From positions 2,536,001-2,600,000 of the forward strand of contig NZ_CP072141.1 in assembly GCF_019355555.1 (NCBI RefSeq): DNA of 64,000 nt. Direction: 5' to 3'. The first letter of the stretch is position 1. Every line of letters starts with the position of its first letter. Shown piece after piece: positions 38,720 through 48,775 of this stretch. Under the pieces are notes generated by a model. It saw only the letters and a list, made by a program, of their open reading frames with translations, made no database searches and was not told the origin of the DNA. The DNA is from Rhizobium sp. L51/94 (GTDB taxonomy: Bacteria; Pseudomonadota; Alphaproteobacteria; Rhizobiales; Rhizobiaceae). A program made the position numbers and the translations under genes.

Positions 38720-39823
38720 CTATTCGGCGGCGACGGCGGTGGTGGATGCTGCCGCTTCGATCTCGCGGACAAGCGGGATCACATGGCGGCCGAAATACTC
38801 GACCTCTTCCTGGAAATGCAGAAAACCCAGCAGGATGAGATCGGCACCGGCGCGCTTCAGATCGACGATTCGCTCGGCAACCTGCCGTGGCGTACCGATC
38901 AGGTTTGAGCGAAAGCCGTCATTATACTGGACGAGGTCCTCGAACGTCGATTTCGCCCAGTTGCCCTCGCCCTCGGGGGAGGCCTTGCCGGCATTCTTGA
39001 CCTCATGGGCGAAAGCCTTGACGGCGTCGATGTTGGCCTTGTCGATGATCTCGGCAAGCACTGCCTTCGCCTCTTCCTCCGTCTCGCGGACGATGGCAAA
39101 CGCATTAACGCCGACGCGAACGGAATGGCCATTGGCCGTCGCTTTCGTCTGGATATCGTCGAACTGCTTGCCGATTTCCTCCGGCGTATTGCCGTTGGTG
39201 AAATACCAGTCGGAGACACGCGCGGCCATGTCGCGCGCTGCCCGAGACGAACCGCCCTGAAAGATTTCCGGCTGCGGGTCGAGTGGTTTCGGCTTCAGCG
39301 AATAGTCGTTGAAACGATAGAAGTCGCCGCGGAAAGTGAACTTGTCCTCGGTCCAGATGCCGCGCAGTGCGCGAATGAATTCTTCCGAACGGCGATAACG
39401 CTCGTCGTGGTCGAGCCAGTGCTCGCCGATGGCATGAAACTCTCCGCGAAACCAGCCGCTGACGACATTGACCGCGACGCGACCGTTGGTCAGGTGGTTG
39501 ATCGTGGCGATCTCCTTGGCCGCAAGCGCCGGGTTCCAAGGCCCCGGCAGCAATGCTGCAATGACCTTCAACGTCGTCGTTGCCGCGAGCAGGGCATGAC
39601 TGAATGCCACGGATTCATGCTGGAATTCCGCGCCGTATCCGGCCGTGAAGCGGATCTGGCTCAGCCCATATTCAAAGCCCGCCGCTTCCGCGATCTGCGC
39701 CAGCTTCCTGTTATAATCGATCGTCCAGGACGTTCGTTGTTCGATATCGGACGTCACCAGCCCACCCGAGACATTCGGCACCCAATAAGCAAATTTGACA
39801 GGGTCGGAGTTGTGAAAAGTCAT
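38720..39823 (-). CDS. sfnG: FMNH2-dependent dimethyl sulfone monooxygenase
   Basis: SfnG oxidises dimethyl sulfone to methanesulfinate with reduced flavin, to gain sulfur. It is a bacterial-luciferase-type TIM barrel of 367 residues. Family landmarks: KFAYWVPNVSGGLVTSDIEQ at the start, GFEYGLSQIRFTAGYGAEFQ, INHLTNGRVAVNVVSGWFRG and EHWLDHDERYRRSEEF. The ATG at 39823 follows AAGGAGG; the frame is open upstream to 39922. It stands alone without msu or ssu genes, so the flavin reductase must come from elsewhere. An SsuD-type substrate cannot be fully excluded. Confidence 0.85.
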   Translation of the reverse strand: MTFHNSDPVKFAYWVPNVSGGLVTSDIEQRTSWTIDYNRKLAQIAEAAGFEYGLSQIRFTAGYGAEFQHESVAFSHALLAATTTLKVIAALLPGPWNPALAAKEIATINHLTNGRVAVNVVSGWFRGEFHAIGEHWLDHDERYRRSEEFIRALRGIWTEDKFTFRGDFYRFNDYSLKPKPLDPQPEIFQGGSSRAARDMAARVSDWYFTNGNTPEEIGKQFDDIQTKATANGHSVRVGVNAFAIVRETEEEAKAVLAEIIDKANIDAVKAFAHEVKNAGKASPEGEGNWAKSTFEDLVQYNDGFRSNLIGTPRQVAERIVDLKRAGADLILLGFLHFQEEVEYFGRHVIPLVREIEAAASTTAVAAE

Positions 39824-39924
39824 CGCATTATCCTCCTTCATGCAAATCAGGCTCGGGCGCGTCGCGAAGAGTGTGGTGGACGGAACGCAACAGTCAAAAA
39901 GTCCACCGATTGAGGCCTTCATAA

Positions 39925-39941
39925 TCTACCAAATCGATAGA
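39925..39941. promoter_or_regulatory. interrupted inverted repeat upstream of sfnG
   Basis: TCTACC-AAATC-GATAGA, with five of six arm bases paired, about 100 bases upstream of sfnG. It has LysR-type T-N11-A form and could be a sulfur-limitation operator. This is inference only. Confidence 0.3.
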
Positions 39942-40349
39942 ACTTGAAGGACGCCGAATGCCAATAAACCACGACTTCAGAGAAAAATGCCCGGCTCGCA
40001 TCGTGCTCAAGGAGAATATCAATCTCGCATCCGTCAGGCGCCACTCGGATGATCGACAGTGCGAACTGCGGTCACTGATATCGCGCCGCCTCCGCCCGCA
40101 TATTCCGAAGCGGCCTTGTGAGGCACGCAAAGCTTGGTGATCAAGCTAAGGGCGACTGCGGTAAAATCTGGACGATCTCGTGCGTGAGGACAAGCGATTC
40201 CGGGGGCACGCAACTAACGATTCGCAAGTTTGAAGCGTGCAACTATAAGACTATTGCAACGTCTCGATATCGCAGCAAAAGGAAGACCAAGGCTGCAGGA
40301 GATGAGGCGTTAGCTTGTTTTACAAGGTGGAGACCGACAAATTAGGAGA
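39942..40349. other. gene-free stretch between sfnG promoter and tRNA-Arg
   Basis: Short open frames exist on both strands (up to about 78 codons) but have no ribosome sites, odd composition and no recognisable sequence. I see no repeat, terminator or RNA gene here. Confidence 0.5.
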
Positions 40350-40426
40350 TGGCGCACCCGACAGGATTCGAACCTGTGACCTTTGGAATCGGAATCCAAC
40401 ACTCTATCCAGCTGAGCTACGGGTGC
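40350..40426 (-). tRNA. tRNA-Arg (anticodon CCG)
   Basis: A complete cloverleaf on the minus strand, 77 bases including encoded CCA. The acceptor arm GCACCCG pairs with CGGGTGC, the T loop is GGTTCGAATCC, and the anticodon arm is TTGGA-TTCCGAT-TCCAA with anticodon CCG, reading CGG codons. Confidence 0.95.
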
Positions 40427-40546
40427 ATGCCGAGGGCGGGGCTTACCGCCTGTCCGATGGCAGGTTCATAGCCCAGGTCGCGTCAGGCATCAATGCGGAA
40501 AATGCGGAAAAGCTGTCAACGACGCCAACAGTTTTCCGCAAAAGAA

Positions 40547-40575
40547 AAGGCCGCGAAGTTTTGGTTCGCGGCCTT
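40547..40575 (-). terminator. terminator of the xylose-type ABC operon
   Basis: A perfect 11-bp stem (40547-40557 with 40565-40575) with TTTTCTTT on the minus strand, 20 bases after the ATP-binding gene. Confidence 0.88.
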
Positions 40576-40594
40576 ATGCTTTCAAGCGTGGCGA

Positions 40595-41380
<786 letters not shown>

Positions 41381-41394
41381 AGCTGGAATTCCTC

Positions 41395-42708
41395 TTACTT
41401 GGCCCGCGAGCGATAGACGGTGTCGAGCCAGACGGCGATCACCAGCACGACGCCGACGACGACGTTCTGGATGGGGGTATCGACATTGGCGAGCCCCATG
41501 CCCGACTGCAGCGACTGCATGACGAGGGCGCCGAGCATGGCGCCGGCCACCGTGCCGGTACCGCCGGCGAGCGACGTGCCGCCGATGACGGCCGCAGCGA
41601 TGGTGTAGAGCTCATAGGTCGTGCCCTGCGAGTTGGCGGCGGCATTCAGCCGGGCGGTCGAGATCGCGGCGGCGACGGCGGCGAGAAAGCCCATTAGCGT
41701 GAATATCTTCACCGTGACCCAGCGCGTCTTGATGCCGGCGAGTTCGGCTGCTTCCGGATTGCCGCCGATGGCAAACACATAGCGACCGAAACGTAGCCGC
41801 GTGGCGATGAACGTCATGATGATCCCGGCGGCGACGGCAATCAGGACGGGGACTGCAATACCGTAGGGGATATCGAGGCCGCCGTCAGGCCAGGCGATGC
41901 CGTGGTCGTTGGCGTATTTCTTGGCGATACCGACCGGCCAGTAATAGATGGTGAAGACATAGATCGTGCCCAGCACCATGGCCGAGCCGAGGATGGCGAG
42001 GAAATATTCGGCCCAGACGGGGCGCCTGGGAAAGTTGAAGCGCTTGCGTTGGCGCCGCGAGCCGGCGATGCCGACGACGATCATCAGGCAGGCGACGATG
42101 CCGATGACCCAGCTCCAGGTGGCGCCGATGGAGCCTTCCGCGCCGCCGCCCATGATCCGGAAAGTGGCATCGAGAGGCGCCACGGTCTGGCCTGACGTGA
42201 CATACCAGGCAAGCCCGCGCCAGGCGAGAAAGCCGCCGAGCGTGACGATGAACGAGGGAACGCCGAGGAAGGCGATGATGATACCCTGCAGGAGCCCGAT
42301 CAGGGCGCCGGCAGCCAGTCCGCATATCAGCGCGATGACCCATGTCCAGTGGCTGTCAAAGCCGAGATAGGTCGGCAGCCATTTTGCCTGGACGACACCC
42401 ATGATCATGGCGACGAAGCCGAGCAGGGAGCCGACGGAAAGGTCGATATTGCGGGTGACGATGACCAGAACCATGCCGGTCGCCAGGACGGCGATCTCGC
42501 AGGTCTGGACAGAGAGGTTCCAGAGGTTGCGCGGGGTTAGGAACAGGTGCCCGGTATAGAGGTCGAAGCCGACCCAGATGATCAGCAGGGCGCCGACCAT
42601 GCCGAGCATGCGGGTATCGATCTCGGTGGCACGCAGGAAGCGCGTGAGCGCATTGGTCTCCGTGGCGCGCGCACCGCCCGATGTTGTGGACTGGGTCATG
42701 TCGGCCAT
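41395..42708 (-). CDS. sugar ABC transporter permease (XylH-like)
   Basis: 437 residues and about ten to twelve membrane segments of the ribose/xylose permease family. Landmarks: [22 protein letters not shown] near residue 80, [39 protein letters not shown], and a [20 protein letters not shown] stretch near the end. The start MADMTQSTT at 42708 is chosen, with GGAG upstream; the frame is open for 74 more codons but these lack membrane-protein character. It is separated from xylF by 262 bases holding a strong hairpin. Confidence 0.88.
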   Translation of the reverse strand: MADMTQSTTSGGARATETNALTRFLRATEIDTRMLGMVGALLIIWVGFDLYTGHLFLTPRNLWNLSVQTCEIAVLATGMVLVIVTRNIDLSVGSLLGFVAMIMGVVQAKWLPTYLGFDSHWTWVIALICGLAAGALIGLLQGIIIAFLGVPSFIVTLGGFLAWRGLAWYVTSGQTVAPLDATFRIMGGGAEGSIGATWSWVIGIVACLMIVVGIAGSRRQRKRFNFPRRPVWAEYFLAILGSAMVLGTIYVFTIYYWPVGIAKKYANDHGIAWPDGGLDIPYGIAVPVLIAVAAGIIMTFIATRLRFGRYVFAIGGNPEAAELAGIKTRWVTVKIFTLMGFLAAVAAAISTARLNAAANSQGTTYELYTIAAAVIGGTSLAGGTGTVAGAMLGALVMQSLQSGMGLANVDTPIQNVVVGVVLVIAVWLDTVYRSRAK

Positions 42709-42920
42709 TGCTCTGCCGTTCTCCACTGTTGAGCGCAGACCGTCGACACTTTGCGTTTCACTGGCATAAGTCTGGCGCTGTTCTCGAATATGCGTCCCCG
42801 GCCGATGGATGGACAATCTCTCGGCATAGGTGCCGGCACGCGCGGTGACGACCTCAGTGACGCAAGCGTTGCGGCAGTGGCCATAGCGTCCTTGCAGACA
42901 TGGCCACGCCGGTGGCGATC

Positions 42921-42948
42921 GGCGCCGCACCGGATATCGGGCGGCGCC
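42921..42948 (-). terminator. intercistronic hairpin after xylF
   Basis: A perfect 8-bp GC stem (42921-42928 with 42941-42948) with a further CCG/CGG pairing inside the loop, 22 bases after xylF on its transcript. No T tail, so it is more likely an mRNA-end or partial terminator than a full stop. Confidence 0.6.
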
Positions 42949-42970
42949 TCACTTGCAATTGGGTCAGCGG

Positions 42971-44011
42971 TTACTTGCAGGCAGCAACGGCACCGGCCTT
43001 GACGCCCTGGCAGGCTTCGGCCTTGGAAATCCAGCCAGCGTCGATGACGACGTTGAGGTTATCCTTGGTGATGGCGACAGGCGTCAGGAAGACCGACTGC
43101 ATTTCGACATGCTTCGGACCACCGTTGAAGCTCTGGACGCCCTTGATTTCGGTCATTTTCTTGCCCCCGGCGAGATCGAGAGCGATTTCAGCGGCGCGCT
43201 TGCCGAGTTCGCGGGAGTCTTTCCAGACGGAAACGGTCTGGGTGCCGAGCGCGATGCGGTTGAGGGCCGCCTTGTCGGCATCCTGGCCGGATACAGGCAC
43301 GGAACCGGCAAGGCCTTGTGCGTCGAGCGCAGCAACGGCGCCGCCTGCAGTGCCGTCGTTGGAGGCAACGACCGCGTCAACCTTGTTGTTGTTGGCGGTC
43401 AGGATCTGCTCCATGTTGCGCTGTGCATTCTGCGGCAGCCAGCCATCGGTATAGGCTTCGCCGACATTCTTGATCTTGCCGGCATCCATGGCAGCCTTGA
43501 GGACTTCCTTCTGGCCTGCAAACAGGAAGTCTGCGTTCGGATCGGAAGAAGAGCCCTTGATGAAGACGTAATTGCCTTCAGGCTTGACCTTCAACACGTC
43601 GCGGGCCTGCATGCGGCCGACTTCCTTGTTGTCGAAGGTGATGTAGAAAGCAGCCGGATTTTCGATGAGTCGGTCGTAGCCGACCACTGGAATACCCTCG
43701 TCTGCGGCTTTCTCGATTGCCGGGCCGATGGCGTCGCTGTCCTGGGCAAGCACGATCAACGCCGTGGCACCCTGCGAAATCAGCGATTCGACGTCGGTCA
43801 ACTGCTTGGAAGCAGAAGACTGGGCATCTGCCGAAATGTACTTGGCGCCCGCTGCGGCCAGTGCCTTCTTGATTGCGGCTTCGTCGGTCTTCCAGCGTTC
43901 TTCCTGAAAGTTCGACCAGGAAACGCCGACGACGAGATCCTTGGCGAAGGCGGTCGTCTGCATCGTCAAAACTAGGGCTGCGCCAGCGGCGAGCCTAACA
44001 AAAGTTTTCAT
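42971..44011 (-). CDS. xylF: D-xylose-type periplasmic binding protein
   Basis: 346 residues with a signal peptide (hydrophobic residues 4-19, cleavage near TTAFAKD). The mature protein is a type I sugar-binding fold. The stretches [32 protein letters not shown] and [15 protein letters not shown] resemble XylF and the related ChvE protein. It captures an aldose, most likely xylose, in the periplasm. GGGAGG stands before the ATG at 44011. The promoter region, with a perfect palindrome, is shared with a divergent ROK regulator. Confidence 0.85.
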   Translation of the reverse strand: MKTFVRLAAGAALVLTMQTTAFAKDLVVGVSWSNFQEERWKTDEAAIKKALAAAGAKYISADAQSSASKQLTDVESLISQGATALIVLAQDSDAIGPAIEKAADEGIPVVGYDRLIENPAAFYITFDNKEVGRMQARDVLKVKPEGNYVFIKGSSSDPNADFLFAGQKEVLKAAMDAGKIKNVGEAYTDGWLPQNAQRNMEQILTANNNKVDAVVASNDGTAGGAVAALDAQGLAGSVPVSGQDADKAALNRIALGTQTVSVWKDSRELGKRAAEIALDLAGGKKMTEIKGVQSFNGGPKHVEMQSVFLTPVAITKDNLNVVIDAGWISKAEACQGVKAGAVAACK

Positions 44012-44098
44012 AATACCCTCCCGAGTGAAGCGCGACCGCACGCACCTCTAGAGCTCCCGCCCGGCCGCCGCGAATGTGCTGTCGAAAAAACTCCTTTT

Positions 44099-44115
44099 TT
44101 CTCGACAGTCGAGAA
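44099..44115. promoter_or_regulatory. perfect palindrome, probable ROK repressor operator
   Basis: TTCTCGAC-A-GTCGAGAA, eight-base arms around one base, between xylF and the ROK gene. A second partial copy (CTGTCGAAAAAA) lies 20 bases away. Its position and symmetry suit a dimeric repressor controlling both directions. Confidence 0.65.
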
Positions 44116-44232
44116 ATTAAGTGTCAGAGAATTTTAAGGCTGTCAACACTGCACGACAGGGTTTTGTCGGTAACGAAAATCCAACCGCAGGTTCGTCAGG
44201 CGCCGCGGACAGGCAGAGGGGAGAGACACCTG

Positions 44233-45471
44233 ATGCAAGGCAAGTCCAGTGCCGAGTGGGTGCGCCGGCGCAACAGCGTCATGGTGCTCAGGGCACTGCG
44301 CCGCCACGGGCCGCTGGCTCACACGGAGCTCTCGGATCACACGACCTTGTCGTCCGGCACGATCTCGGCAATCACCGCCGATCTCGAGCGTGCCCAGATC
44401 ATCGTCAAGACCGAGCAGCAGCTGGCTGGCGGCCGCGGCCGGCCGCGCGTGGCCTTTGCCCAGCGCCGCGACTGCGGCTATCTGGTGGTGCTCATCATCT
44501 CGTCGGATGCGGTTCAATATTCGTTGGTGGATTATGCCGGCACCTTGCTCGATCGATTTTCCGAAGGCCGGTCGCAGGACGGAACGGGCATTGCCCGATT
44601 CGTCGAATCCATAAGGGCAGGGTTATCCAGAATTGTCGCCCGCTCGAAGATTGCGCCGCAGGACGTGCTCGTCATCTCGATCAGCAGCAAGGGCCTGGTA
44701 GACGGTCTTGAGCCGGTGCTGCGCTGGTCGCCAATCTTCGGGGAGGAACAGATCGACTTTGCCGCAGTTCTCGGAAACGATTGGCCGGCGAAGATCATTC
44801 TCGGTAACGAGACGCTGCTGGTGGCCGATGCCGCCGGACAGCGCGAGGAGCAGGGCCGGGGTTTCGAGACGCTGGCAGCCCTGTCGCTTGGCCACAGCAT
44901 CGGGCTCGGCATCGTCAGGCGCACCGCCAATGGCGACCGCGAGGTCGCGGCACCTAATTTCGGCCATATGCTGCATGAGCCGAATGGCGGCCTCTGTCGC
45001 TGCGGGTCGCGCGGCTGCATCGAGGCCTATGCGGGTTTCTACGCCATCCTGCGCAATGCCTTTGCCGTGCCGCTCGACACCATTCCGGCCAAGTTCGTAC
45101 CGGTCGCCGAACTCGACAAGATCGCAGCCAGCGCCCGGCAGGGAAATCGTCGCAACCGCTTTGCCTTTCACCAGGCAGGCCTGGTGCTCGGCAATGGCCT
45201 GTCGCGGGTGCTCAGCCTTTACGAGCAGATGCCTATCGTGCTGACGGGTCCGGGAACGCGATACGTCGATCTATTGCAGGAGGGTATGGAGGAGGGTTTG
45301 CGGCAGTCGCAGATCGTTCGCATGGGAGGCCTGCCGGAAATGAGGATCATGGCAGACGAACAGGCGCTGGTCTTCGAGGGCCATCTGCGCCGGGCGCTGG
45401 ATGCGATAGACGGCGACATCGTTGCATTGCGGGCGATTGCCGATGTCGAGATCAAGGATCGGGCGGGGTAG
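44233..45471 (+). CDS. ROK family transcriptional regulator (XylR type)
   Basis: 412 residues. An N-terminal winged helix (residues 8-80: WVRRRNSVMVLRALRRHGPL, then LSDHTTLSSGTISAITADLE) is followed by a ROK sugar-kinase-like domain with the zinc motif CRCGSRGCIEAYAGF near residue 255. The DxGGT phosphate loop of true kinases is absent, so it should bind sugar rather than phosphorylate it. The start at 44233 follows GAGGGGAGA. It is divergent from xylF, with a palindrome between; repression relieved by xylose or a related sugar is the likely model. Confidence 0.88.
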   Translation: MQGKSSAEWVRRRNSVMVLRALRRHGPLAHTELSDHTTLSSGTISAITADLERAQIIVKTEQQLAGGRGRPRVAFAQRRDCGYLVVLIISSDAVQYSLVDYAGTLLDRFSEGRSQDGTGIARFVESIRAGLSRIVARSKIAPQDVLVISISSKGLVDGLEPVLRWSPIFGEEQIDFAAVLGNDWPAKIILGNETLLVADAAGQREEQGRGFETLAALSLGHSIGLGIVRRTANGDREVAAPNFGHMLHEPNGGLCRCGSRGCIEAYAGFYAILRNAFAVPLDTIPAKFVPVAELDKIAASARQGNRRNRFAFHQAGLVLGNGLSRVLSLYEQMPIVLTGPGTRYVDLLQEGMEEGLRQSQIVRMGGLPEMRIMADEQALVFEGHLRRALDAIDGDIVALRAIADVEIKDRAG

Positions 45472-45483
45472 GCACCCCAATAT

Positions 45484-45513
45484 ATCGACGCCGGATAGTG
45501 GCCCGGCGTCGAT
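45484..45513. terminator. bidirectional hairpin between ROK gene and iolG
   Basis: A perfect 11-bp stem (45484-45494 with 45503-45513, loop of eight) in the convergent gap between the ROK regulator and the dehydrogenase gene. Confidence 0.6.
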
Positions 45514-45534
45514 CGATAGCTTGAGCGGATAATC

Positions 45535-46527
45535 TCAGGCGACGGAAATCAATTTGCCTTCCTTGACCGAGCGCACTGCCGCGTCGGCAAGTTTCAGCGC
45601 GGCGAGGCCATCGGCGCCGGACGGGCTGATGTCGGTGCCTTTCTCGACGGCGCTGATGAAGGCGGCAATCTCGTTGGCATAGGCTTCCGTATAGCGCGTC
45701 ATGAAGAAATCATGCAGCGGCGGACGGGTATATCCGTCGCCATTGGCGACCTCGATGGAGAAGGGGCGCTGGTTTTCAGCGGCTACCATACCCTTCGAGC
45801 CGTGGATTTCGATGCGCTGGTCGTAGCCGTATGTAGCACGGCGCGAATTCGAGATCATCGCCTGCTTGCCGGACGCCGTCTGCAGCAGCACCGACACGCT
45901 GTCGTAATCTCCGGCGACGCCAATTGCCTTGTCGATCAACACTGCGGCCGTGGCGCTGACGGACACCGGCTCTTCGCCGAGCAGGAACCGCGCCATGTCG
46001 AAATCATGAATGGTCATGTCGCGAAAAATGCCGCCAGAGCGCTTGATGTAGTCGACGGGCGGCGCACCGGGATCGCGGGAGGTGATCGTCACCATCTCGA
46101 CGTCGCCGATCTTTCCATCGTCGATCGCCTTGCGCACGGCCATGAAATGCGGATCGAAGCGGCGATTGAAGCCGACCATAAGCTTTCCCTTGGTCTTTGC
46201 GACGACGTCGATGCACGCCTCGACCCGGGCGGTATCGAGGTCGATCGGCTTCTCGCAGAAGACAGCCTTGCCAGCGCGGGCAAAACGTTCGATCAGGTCT
46301 GCGTGTGTATCTGTCGGGGTGCAGATGACCACTGCGTCGATATCTGCTGACGATTCGATCGTGTCGATGGTGCGAACCTCGCAGCCATAGGCCGAAGCTA
46401 TCGCATTGGCTGCGGCCGCAAAGGGATCGGCTACCGCTACCAGTTTCGCATCACCGTTGGCGCTGACTGCCTTGGCGTGAACCTTGCCGATACGGCCGGC
46501 GCCGAGCAGGCCAAATCTTACCGTCAT
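45535..46527 (-). CDS. iolG: inositol 2-dehydrogenase-type oxidoreductase (Gfo/Idh/MocA)
   Basis: 330 residues. The N-terminal Rossmann motif is FGLLGAGRIGKVHAKAV. The family EKPIDLD motif contains the catalytic-region Lys. FRDMTIHDFDMARFLLG holds the Asp and His that orient the sugar. This pattern fits myo-inositol/scyllo-inositol dehydrogenases of the IolG group, which oxidise inositol at C2 with NAD. The other iol genes are absent, so the substrate may be another polyol or sugar. It is convergent with the ROK regulator. Confidence 0.8.
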   Translation of the reverse strand: MTVRFGLLGAGRIGKVHAKAVSANGDAKLVAVADPFAAAANAIASAYGCEVRTIDTIESSADIDAVVICTPTDTHADLIERFARAGKAVFCEKPIDLDTARVEACIDVVAKTKGKLMVGFNRRFDPHFMAVRKAIDDGKIGDVEMVTITSRDPGAPPVDYIKRSGGIFRDMTIHDFDMARFLLGEEPVSVSATAAVLIDKAIGVAGDYDSVSVLLQTASGKQAMISNSRRATYGYDQRIEIHGSKGMVAAENQRPFSIEVANGDGYTRPPLHDFFMTRYTEAYANEIAAFISAVEKGTDISPSGADGLAALKLADAAVRSVKEGKLISVA

Positions 46528-46682
46528 TTTCCATCCTCCCAGATTCGGAACAAATAAACCGTCTTGGTCTCATTCTGGAATTTTCATTCCATCTTCCTGT
46601 GCCGTCGTCAAGCGCCCGGGGTTTCACAATCGCGAAATTCAGCTTATGGACGGTGCCGAACAAACAAGCGGACAACAGCCTC

Positions 46683-46919
46683 ATGAAAATGATCGACCCG
46701 AGCCATCGATTCTACCGCCCAATCTACGTGCGCATCGGCATCGTCGCCCTGTGCCTTGGGTGGGCAATCATCGAGGCAACCTTCGGTGAGCCGATCTGGA
46801 GCATGGCCATCGGTGCCGTAGGTGCCTATGCTGCGTGGGTTCTGCTGTTGAACTATACGCCCACGCCGGAAGAAATCGCACCGCCGCCGCCGCGTGACGA
46901 TGCAGGTCCAGAAGCCTGA
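46683..46919 (+). CDS. small two-segment membrane protein (78 aa)
   Basis: Starts MKMIDPSHRFYRPIYVRIGI. Two hydrophobic segments (about residues 16-30 and 36-54) joined by a short loop with GEPIWSMAIGAVGAYAAW, then a Pro-rich cytoplasmic tail. The upstream open frame to 46599 is not membrane-like. The ribosome site is weak. Similar small proteins occur in rhizobial genomes as far as I recall, without known function. It is convergent with the J-domain gene at 46938. Confidence 0.65.
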   Translation: MKMIDPSHRFYRPIYVRIGIVALCLGWAIIEATFGEPIWSMAIGAVGAYAAWVLLLNYTPTPEEIAPPPPRDDAGPEA

Positions 46920-46937
46920 TCTGTCTGAAAGCCTAAT

Positions 46938-47447
46938 CTATTTGAAAAGTCTGGCGCGGATCTCGATGCGGCGCAGTGCCTCGTCGATCAGCAGGTTGGC
47001 GATTTTCATGCGCGTCGTCGCCTGTTCCTTGAACAGCGGGTTGACGCTGTCGGGATGGTTGGCCTTGGCAAAACTGCGGCGCTTGTCGTTGAGCGTCTGC
47101 AGCGTGTCCGCAGCCGAAATTCCAAGTTCCGCAGCAACCTCCTGCGGCAGGATACGCGCCAGGTGGACCGGCATCACCGGTGCGGCGCATTCCTCCGGCT
47201 CTATGTCTTGCGTTGCAGTGGACGGCGCCTCAGGCGCGAGCGGTTCTCGTTCGGGCCCGAGGTTGTCGAGATAGGCCTGGTCAGGTCGCGCCTCGGATAC
47301 GGACACGCCATCCCGCACATCAGCCGCGAAGCTGGAATTCAGGCCTTGAATTCGGTGCGCCGAAGCCGGCTGAGCGAAAACTGCTTCTTCATCCTCGGCG
47401 TCGAGACGGTCGAGAACGGATTGAAATATGGATTGTCCAAACAGCAT
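46938..47447 (-). CDS. J-domain-like protein
   Basis: 169 residues. The N-terminal 85 residues are acidic and low-complexity. The last 70 form a J-like domain: AAELGISAADTLQTLNDKRR, then the HPD signature in AKANHPDSVN, and a final helix with NLLIDEALRRIEIRARL. J domains stimulate the ATPase of Hsp70 (DnaK). GGGAGA precedes the ATG at 47447; a second in-frame ATG lies four codons upstream. The client is unknown. Confidence 0.75.
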   Translation of the reverse strand: MLFGQSIFQSVLDRLDAEDEEAVFAQPASAHRIQGLNSSFAADVRDGVSVSEARPDQAYLDNLGPEREPLAPEAPSTATQDIEPEECAAPVMPVHLARILPQEVAAELGISAADTLQTLNDKRRSFAKANHPDSVNPLFKEQATTRMKIANLLIDEALRRIEIRARLFK

Positions 47448-47501
47448 GATGTCTCCCAATCCGTAAAGCCTACGACGCGAAAGTGGTGTCTGGCTGGTCG
47501 G

Positions 47502-48506
47502 TCAGATTGCAGCGCGCCGGCTTTCCTGCAGGATCATGTCATAGAGCAGCAGGGCGCTGGGTGGCAGGGCACGCTCGCGCGCCGTGATGAGGCTGTAGGG
47601 CTTCACATCTATGGCGAAATCGATCGGCAGGATGCAGGCCTCGCCTGCGTGAGAACTCTGGCCGCAGATGAAATCGGCCATGTCGAGAGCGATCGGCGAA
47701 ATCGCATCTGTCTTGCAGACGACGGCAAGGGTCAGGACCACCGACGACGTGTTGACGATATTCTCCGGCAACGCCACGCCGGCGGAGATGAAGATATCCT
47801 CGAGCCTGCGGCGCAGCAGCGTACCCGGCGGCTGGAACACCCAGTCCTGGCCGGTGAGATCCGCAAGCCCGACGACGCCCTTTTTGAGCAATGGATGCCC
47901 CTTGCGTACAATCAGGCAGGCCTTCTCGATGCCGATCTGGTGGGCGGTGAACAGCCGCGGGTTCAGTTCGTCCGGAATGCGGCTGATGATGAAGTCGTGG
48001 CGTGCTGCCAGCAATTCGCGGGCGAGAACGTTGCTGTTGTCGACCTGGATATTGATTTCGATGCCGGGATAGGCCTCTGTCACCCGCTGTATCGCCGGGA
48101 CCACCAGACTGATGGCCGGAGCTGCCACCGCACCGAGATGCACGGACCCACCCTTGCCGGTACGCAACTCGGCAATCTCGCGGCTGGCCTCCCGCAGTTC
48201 CAGCAGGATCTTGCGGGCCCGCTTGGCAAGCGCCAGGCCGAACGGCGTCAGTTCCACGCCACGGGCAACGCGCTGGTAGAGAGATGTCTTGGCGATCGCT
48301 TCCATCTCCGACAACATGCGCGAAGCTGCAGGTTGAGAGATATTCATGGATTCGGCTGCGGCGGATATCTGTCCGTGATCCTCGATCATGACAATCATCC
48401 GCAGATGATTCATCTTCAATCCGTTGCGCAGGAGGCTGTCGTCACGAAAATTATCTGTGTGAATTTCTATACCATCACGAGAATAATCGTTGTGTATGTT
48501 CTCCAT
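47502..48506 (-). CDS. gbpR: LysR-family regulator of the chvE operon (GbpR type)
   Basis: 334 residues. The LysR winged helix (residues 32-92) includes GQISAAAESMNISQPAASRM. The effector-binding domain follows, with VHLGAVAAPAISLVVPAIQ. It is divergent from chvE, exactly where gbpR stands in Agrobacterium. There, GbpR activates chvE in the presence of sugars such as arabinose, galactose and fucose. The first 30 residues are an extension before the usual HTH start; an ATG at residue 32 is an alternative. The assignment rests on family plus position. Confidence 0.82.
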   Translation of the reverse strand: MENIHNDYSRDGIEIHTDNFRDDSLLRNGLKMNHLRMIVMIEDHGQISAAAESMNISQPAASRMLSEMEAIAKTSLYQRVARGVELTPFGLALAKRARKILLELREASREIAELRTGKGGSVHLGAVAAPAISLVVPAIQRVTEAYPGIEINIQVDNSNVLARELLAARHDFIISRIPDELNPRLFTAHQIGIEKACLIVRKGHPLLKKGVVGLADLTGQDWVFQPPGTLLRRRLEDIFISAGVALPENIVNTSSVVLTLAVVCKTDAISPIALDMADFICGQSSHAGEACILPIDFAIDVKPYSLITARERALPPSALLLYDMILQESRRAAI

Positions 48507-48593
48507 GGTGGCATTTTTCCTGCTTACGGGGCCAAAAAGTAGTACTTTTTACCATTATACCAAAATCATCATATTGTACGCCAGTTATTCTAT

Positions 48594-48699
48594 TTGACAG
48601 TTATACGAATTGATTCCAGTTTGCCGCCGTGCTGGGAGCAGCATGACACGTGTGGGATCGTGGAGGAGACGTACTTCGTATTGATATTGAAGTAATATC
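48594..48699 (+). promoter_or_regulatory. chvE promoter region with inverted repeat
   Basis: The 269-base gap between gbpR and chvE is AT-rich near 48540-48620, with TTGACA at 48594-48599. A short dyad GATATT-N5-AATATC lies at 48683-48699, 77 bases before the chvE start. Either may belong to GbpR control; no -10 at ideal spacing is obvious. Confidence 0.4.
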
Positions 48700-48775
48700 C
48701 AATCAACGGAACCTGCCACAGTTTCGGGGTGGGCGCTTTTGCGTACGCCAAATTTTTAAAAAACGGGAGAGAGCA

